Source: Desulfobacterales bacterium
Lineage (GTDB): Bacteria > Desulfobacterota > Desulfobacteria > Desulfobacterales > Desulfosalsimonadaceae
NCBI GenBank assembly: GCA_029933295.1
Contig: JAOZOL010000097.1
Location: 1 to 8,165, forward strand
Length of the DNA: 8,165 nucleotides
Direction of reading: 5' to 3'
Part shown: in pieces, positions 4,896 to 8,165 of the stretch
Position numbering within the stretch: the stretch's first letter is position 1
How the letters are laid out: every line of letters begins with the position of its first letter
The notes under the pieces: model-generated
Databases searched by the model: none
What the model was told of the DNA's origin: nothing
The model's input: the letters and a program-made list of their open reading frames with translations, nothing else
Position numbers and translations under genes: made by a program

Positions 4896-7103
4896 ATGAC
4901 ACAGATAAAAAATGCACATGCTTATCAGACCGGCTATACCGCTTGTTTACCGAAGAAAAACAGATCAAAATCAGACTGGGCAGGATGCGGTCTCGGGGAT
5001 GCGTTTAAGCATGCCATCGAATACATGTATCGCCTGAAAGCACAACGTGATTTTTATAAAATATTAAAAACAGCACAAAAGGCAATTGCAAAATTAACAG
5101 ACCCTGATGCGGAAACAAATTTTCAACCCCGCGTAAAAGCCCAGTTGAGCCCAATCTACACTGATTATCCCGCTCCCCTGGCAGCTTTCGCATCAATCGG
5201 GCTTACATGTTTTCTGGAATATCAGGAACGGACAGAACACAACCTTTTATTAAATTATTTAGCTGATTTTCTTGAAAATCCTGCTGAGATCGATGGATTG
5301 AATGTCGATATTAAAGAGTATAAACAGGTGGTCAATGCTGTCTGTACCTGGGTCTGGACCCGTCTGGTTTTGGAAGACCTGGCCCGAACTGTTGTTTACT
5401 CCCCCCTCGAAATTTATAGCCTTTTCATATCCGCCCAGGAAACGCTTAAATTTGATTGTCTCTCTGAAATCATAAGAGCGGTCATCCTTTTCGGGGATAT
5501 CCTGCCGCCCTGGGATTTGCTTAAGCTTCATCCCCTGACTGCAGAAATCATTCAGGAAACAACCAAGGTAAGCAAGGCTTATTTTTTAAAAATTCGTGAA
5601 GTCCCATCAAAAGAGTTGATCATGCTTGGTGCCCAATGGGCACGTGTTCTCAGTAAAACACTTTCAAAATTTTTACCTCCCCCCAAACCGCCTGATTCTG
5701 ACAAAGAGAAAGAATTATTTGCCTGGTTAGACAAAGATGACTCTGCTGTGGATTATGATGTGCCCAGTTTTTTGAGGAAAAAAGCAGATAGCCCAAAGGG
5801 ACGCCAAAGGGGACGAATGACAGGTTACCAGCGATATTTAAGTCGCGTCCATGGCATTGGCAATCCGGATCATGACAAAAAAGAGCACATTAATCCCCTG
5901 AATGGTCCGAATCCGCCATCCCTTGATCCGCCGAAAAATTTGGCGCATCAGATCGTTAAAGCCCAAAAGGGCAAAGACGAAAAATCGTTGTCCATTGTTA
6001 AAGATGATCCGCAGACGAGGCAATTGAGCGCATCGGAAACAATGGAAGATTTTAACACTGCCATCAATAGAGCAGGCAGGCAAATCAATAAATGGGAAGA
6101 TATGCGCCATGATATTATAAAAAATTTGCTGCGCGACAGCCCATTTAAGCAAGGACCGGTTGAAGGCCTGCCTGCTGATGGTCATGATGTGAGCGTGAAA
6201 CTGGGAGGCGGTCTGGAGGCCGGCGGGGAAATTTATGACCAGCCCGCTGAAGTGTCTGATGACTATGATGCCATTGCTCAGCTCTCAGACGCGGCCCTGC
6301 TCATTACCCGGGCACTGAAAAAGAATTTATACCCGAATGTTGCGTTCCTTCCCGTTGCTCAACACCTTCAAACCAACGGGTTGATCGATAACCGGCGGTT
6401 GCCTCTGGCGGCTGTTTCCGGGACTGTTTTTAAACGATACCGGCATACTGAAATAAAGGATCAGCGGGGCCGCCCGTTGCTCCTTATTGCCTGTGACGGT
6501 TCAGGTTCCCTGAATAGTCAGGAAATGTATATGTTAAAGCTGCTCTGCACTTCCTATCTGGAATCCACGGTAAAAAGTCAGATACAGATACTTGCCGCGC
6601 TGTATCATTCCGATCGGGTTCGCTCCGGCGCCGCGAGTCCCCTGGTACGCTGGATCTATCATCCACAAAAAAATCTGATAAAAAGCCCGAAAGAGGGTGT
6701 CCGGGCAGTGGCTGCGCTACCCGATTCGGGAGGTACGGGCGTTCAGTCCGATGCGTTATCCCTGTCTTTTTTACTGCAGGAAGGGAGACGTCTGGCAAAG
6801 GGAAGTATGGTTTATCTTGTATTAATCACAGATTCGGCCTGGAACCGCTCTTTTCATATGGAATTGTCGGGCAAAGAAGAAGTGCGGGCGGTATTTAAAA
6901 ATGCCTATGAGGAGTTTGCCGGTAAACTGGATACCACAGTCATTGCCCTGGGAGTATCGGAAGAAACCGGCCTGGAAGACATGGTCCAGAAGGTCATTGC
7001 CGTAAGTGAAAAACAACTGGAAGACCCGGGCAATGTCGCCCGGGAAATTGCGTTGTATGTCGCGGCATGTATTAGGGATCGGAAAAAAATCGTTACCCAT
7101 TAA
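4896..7103 (+). CDS. VWA-domain protein, partner of the MoxR-like ATPase
   Basis: The product is 735 aa. The ATG at 4896 follows an AAAGGA (4878-4883) at a rather long 12-base spacing. Residues 1-255 are predominantly helical and unrecognised. About 260-450 is a hydrophilic, Pro- and Lys-rich linker (starting FLPPPKPPDSDKE), probably flexible. Residues 464-530 (LSDAALLITRALKK, GLIDNRRLPLAAVSG, VFKRYRH) resemble the lead-in to CobT-type VWA domains. The VWA domain runs from about 526 to 715 with a complete MIDAS: DGSGS (Asp534, Ser536, Ser538), Thr614 in SGGTGVQSD and Asp646 in LVLITDSAWN. In RavA-ViaA, NorQ-NorD, CbbQ-CbbO and CobS-CobT, such VWA proteins bridge the ATPase ring and a client through a bound Mg2+. 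The same role is inferred here from the adjacency. No signal peptide or membrane helix is visible, so it is probably cytosolic. Confidence 0.85.
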   Translation: MTQIKNAHAYQTGYTACLPKKNRSKSDWAGCGLGDAFKHAIEYMYRLKAQRDFYKILKTAQKAIAKLTDPDAETNFQPRVKAQLSPIYTDYPAPLAAFASIGLTCFLEYQERTEHNLLLNYLADFLENPAEIDGLNVDIKEYKQVVNAVCTWVWTRLVLEDLARTVVYSPLEIYSLFISAQETLKFDCLSEIIRAVILFGDILPPWDLLKLHPLTAEIIQETTKVSKAYFLKIREVPSKELIMLGAQWARVLSKTLSKFLPPPKPPDSDKEKELFAWLDKDDSAVDYDVPSFLRKKADSPKGRQRGRMTGYQRYLSRVHGIGNPDHDKKEHINPLNGPNPPSLDPPKNLAHQIVKAQKGKDEKSLSIVKDDPQTRQLSASETMEDFNTAINRAGRQINKWEDMRHDIIKNLLRDSPFKQGPVEGLPADGHDVSVKLGGGLEAGGEIYDQPAEVSDDYDAIAQLSDAALLITRALKKNLYPNVAFLPVAQHLQTNGLIDNRRLPLAAVSGTVFKRYRHTEIKDQRGRPLLLIACDGSGSLNSQEMYMLKLLCTSYLESTVKSQIQILAALYHSDRVRSGAASPLVRWIYHPQKNLIKSPKEGVRAVAALPDSGGTGVQSDALSLSFLLQEGRRLAKGSMVYLVLITDSAWNRSFHMELSGKEEVRAVFKNAYEEFAGKLDTTVIALGVSEETGLEDMVQKVIAVSEKQLEDPGNVAREIALYVAACIRDRKKIVTH

Positions 7104-7133
7104 CTATGAAACATCACACACCCTCAATATATC

Positions 7134-7137
7134 GGAG
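7134..7137 (+). promoter_or_regulatory. Ribosome-binding site of the last gene
   Basis: GGAG lies 6 bases before ATG 7144, which supports that start. The 40 bases between the VWA stop and this ATG contain no terminator-like hairpin, so cotranscription is likely. Confidence 0.6.
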
Positions 7138-7143
7138 TTGCCA

Positions 7144-8165
7144 ATGACTTATAACAACAGCCTCAATTATAGCTATCTCCCTTTCGGGCAAAGCAATTTG
7201 TTCGAAAACAGATATCAAAACGTCCCGATAGATGTTAAAAAATCTATTCATGAACTTATCAGGCAAATCGCAAAATACGATAGACTCAGGTTGCGACTTT
7301 ACGAAAAAGGTGGTAGTATAAAATTTTTCAGTTTAATGACGGACATTCTGAATAAACCGGTGAACCTGGAAACACCCGGCGGCCAAAGACTGGTCTCTCT
7401 GGTTGAGCAGGATCAGATAAAGACAGCTCTTATGTGCATTGATCCGAATATATTTATAGATATTCGACAAAACAATCTAAAAATGCCCATATATTATATC
7501 TGCCGGGTTCATGAAGATTATTATGTGCAATATCGTCTGGTTGTCCAGGATTACTACAAATCACCGGATTATCAGTTTGAAGATGACCGGTTTGTCAAAC
7601 TCATGAATATGGGTCATGAGATTTATTATTTACGGGTCGCACAGTTCAGAGACGCGGTCTATAGTCAGCTTATTCATGGCAATGTTTCAGATAAAGCATC
7701 GCAGGTCGACGCCTTTTTATATGCCGTGGGCCGGTATGTCCTTGGTTCTGCCTGGCATGAGGATCAGATGCTGGGAATTTTAGCTGCGAAACATTTCAGG
7801 CTTGCCAATTTTCATTACGCCATAGAACTATTGTATCTTGTTCTTTCCGGAGAGTTGAGTGACATCAGAAATGCGGTGAATAATGAAATGTTGCTGTTTT
7901 TCGAACAGATTCACCCGCAGCCCGGTATTAAGGCATTTCTTGAAAAATTGGACGATATGGATGGTAAGCGCTTAAGCCAACTGCCTGTTATCGCCCTGAA
8001 TTTATATAAGGACTTGAGTCTTGCCTTTGGCCGGTTTTTAACCGTGACTGTAGCCTGGGGGTTTTTGCAAAATCCCATCGCTCTCTGGCGGATTATTTAT
8101 GGGAACTATTACCGGCTGTCATATGTTGCAAAGGCGTTAGATGGCGAACCCGGCTTGAAAATGGC
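7144..8165 (+). CDS. Unrecognised protein, 3'-truncated by the window edge
   Basis: An open frame of 340 codons plus two bases runs from ATG 7144 to the right edge without a stop. The N-terminus reads MTYNNSLNYSYLPFGQSNLF and is Asn/Tyr-rich rather than signal-peptide-like. The rest is rich in aromatic residues, with several Tyr-Tyr pairs (IYYICRVHEDYYVQYRLVVQ, at about residues 119-138). Predicted helices follow, and there is a hydrophobic, Trp-containing stretch at about residues 298-319 (FLTVTVAWGFLQNPIALWRI) that could be a buried helix or a membrane-associating segment. No ATP-binding, metal-binding or known catalytic motif is evident and I do not recognise the family. It follows the VWA gene by 40 bases, so it is probably the fourth or fifth product of the operon. 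A client of the AAA+/VWA pair or a scaffold is a reasonable guess but nothing more. Confidence 0.7.
   Translation, partial: MTYNNSLNYSYLPFGQSNLFENRYQNVPIDVKKSIHELIRQIAKYDRLRLRLYEKGGSIKFFSLMTDILNKPVNLETPGGQRLVSLVEQDQIKTALMCIDPNIFIDIRQNNLKMPIYYICRVHEDYYVQYRLVVQDYYKSPDYQFEDDRFVKLMNMGHEIYYLRVAQFRDAVYSQLIHGNVSDKASQVDAFLYAVGRYVLGSAWHEDQMLGILAAKHFRLANFHYAIELLYLVLSGELSDIRNAVNNEMLLFFEQIHPQPGIKAFLEKLDDMDGKRLSQLPVIALNLYKDLSLAFGRFLTVTVAWGFLQNPIALWRIIYGNYYRLSYVAKALDGEPGLKM

Noticed and set aside
7106..7147. 13-codon upstream frame (ATG 7106) whose stop overlaps ATG 7144 as ATGA
   Set aside because: The overlap is suggestive of translational coupling, but there is no ribosome-binding site before 7106 and the last gene has its own GGAG, so it is probably chance.

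Overview
This window carries a divergent regulator and a co-directional cluster of uncharacterised ATPase and von Willebrand factor A (VWA) genes. The genes have Shine-Dalgarno sites and short spacers, and the DNA is moderately AT-rich with a very AT-rich intergenic region, so it is bacterial. The protein style suggests a Gram-negative anaerobe, perhaps Desulfobacterota. That is an impression only; no marker gene is present to fix the taxon.

Layout: (1) 1-1087, minus strand: a SorC-family transcriptional regulator, cut at the left window edge before its stop codon. (2) 1088-1465: a divergent intergenic region with a plausible sigma70-type promoter for each direction, A/T-tract repeats between them, and an imperfect palindrome just downstream of the rightward -10 box. 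(3) 1466-3727, plus strand: a 753-aa protein with a long unrecognised N-terminal region and a C-terminal Clp/HSP100-type AAA+ module. (4) 3745-4509 and 4576-4875: a MoxR-like AAA+ core and, in the same frame but after several stops, what looks like its C-terminal lid. Two one-base homopolymer changes would join them into one 376-aa protein. (5) 4896-7103: a 735-aa protein with a helical N-terminal half, a Pro/charged linker and a C-terminal VWA domain with a complete metal-ion site (MIDAS). (6) 7144 to the right edge: an open reading frame of at least 340 codons that I cannot assign.

Genes 3-6 are separated by only 17-66 bases and share one strong promoter candidate, so they are probably one operon controlled by the divergent SorC-type regulator. 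The core pairing, a MoxR-class AAA+ protein followed by a VWA protein, is the arrangement of RavA-ViaA, NorQ-NorD, CbbQ-CbbO and the CobS-CobT / magnesium chelatase subunits, which remodel or metallate a client protein. Three things are unusual here. A second, Clp-type AAA+ protein heads the operon. Both ATPases keep the Walker A lysine, sensor 1 Asn and arginine-finger Arg but have lost the Walker B aspartate. The final gene has no recognisable family and could be a client or accessory factor. I recognise no characterised system with this exact composition, so it is a candidate undescribed AAA+/VWA remodelling or signalling system; its substrate cannot be read from the sequence.
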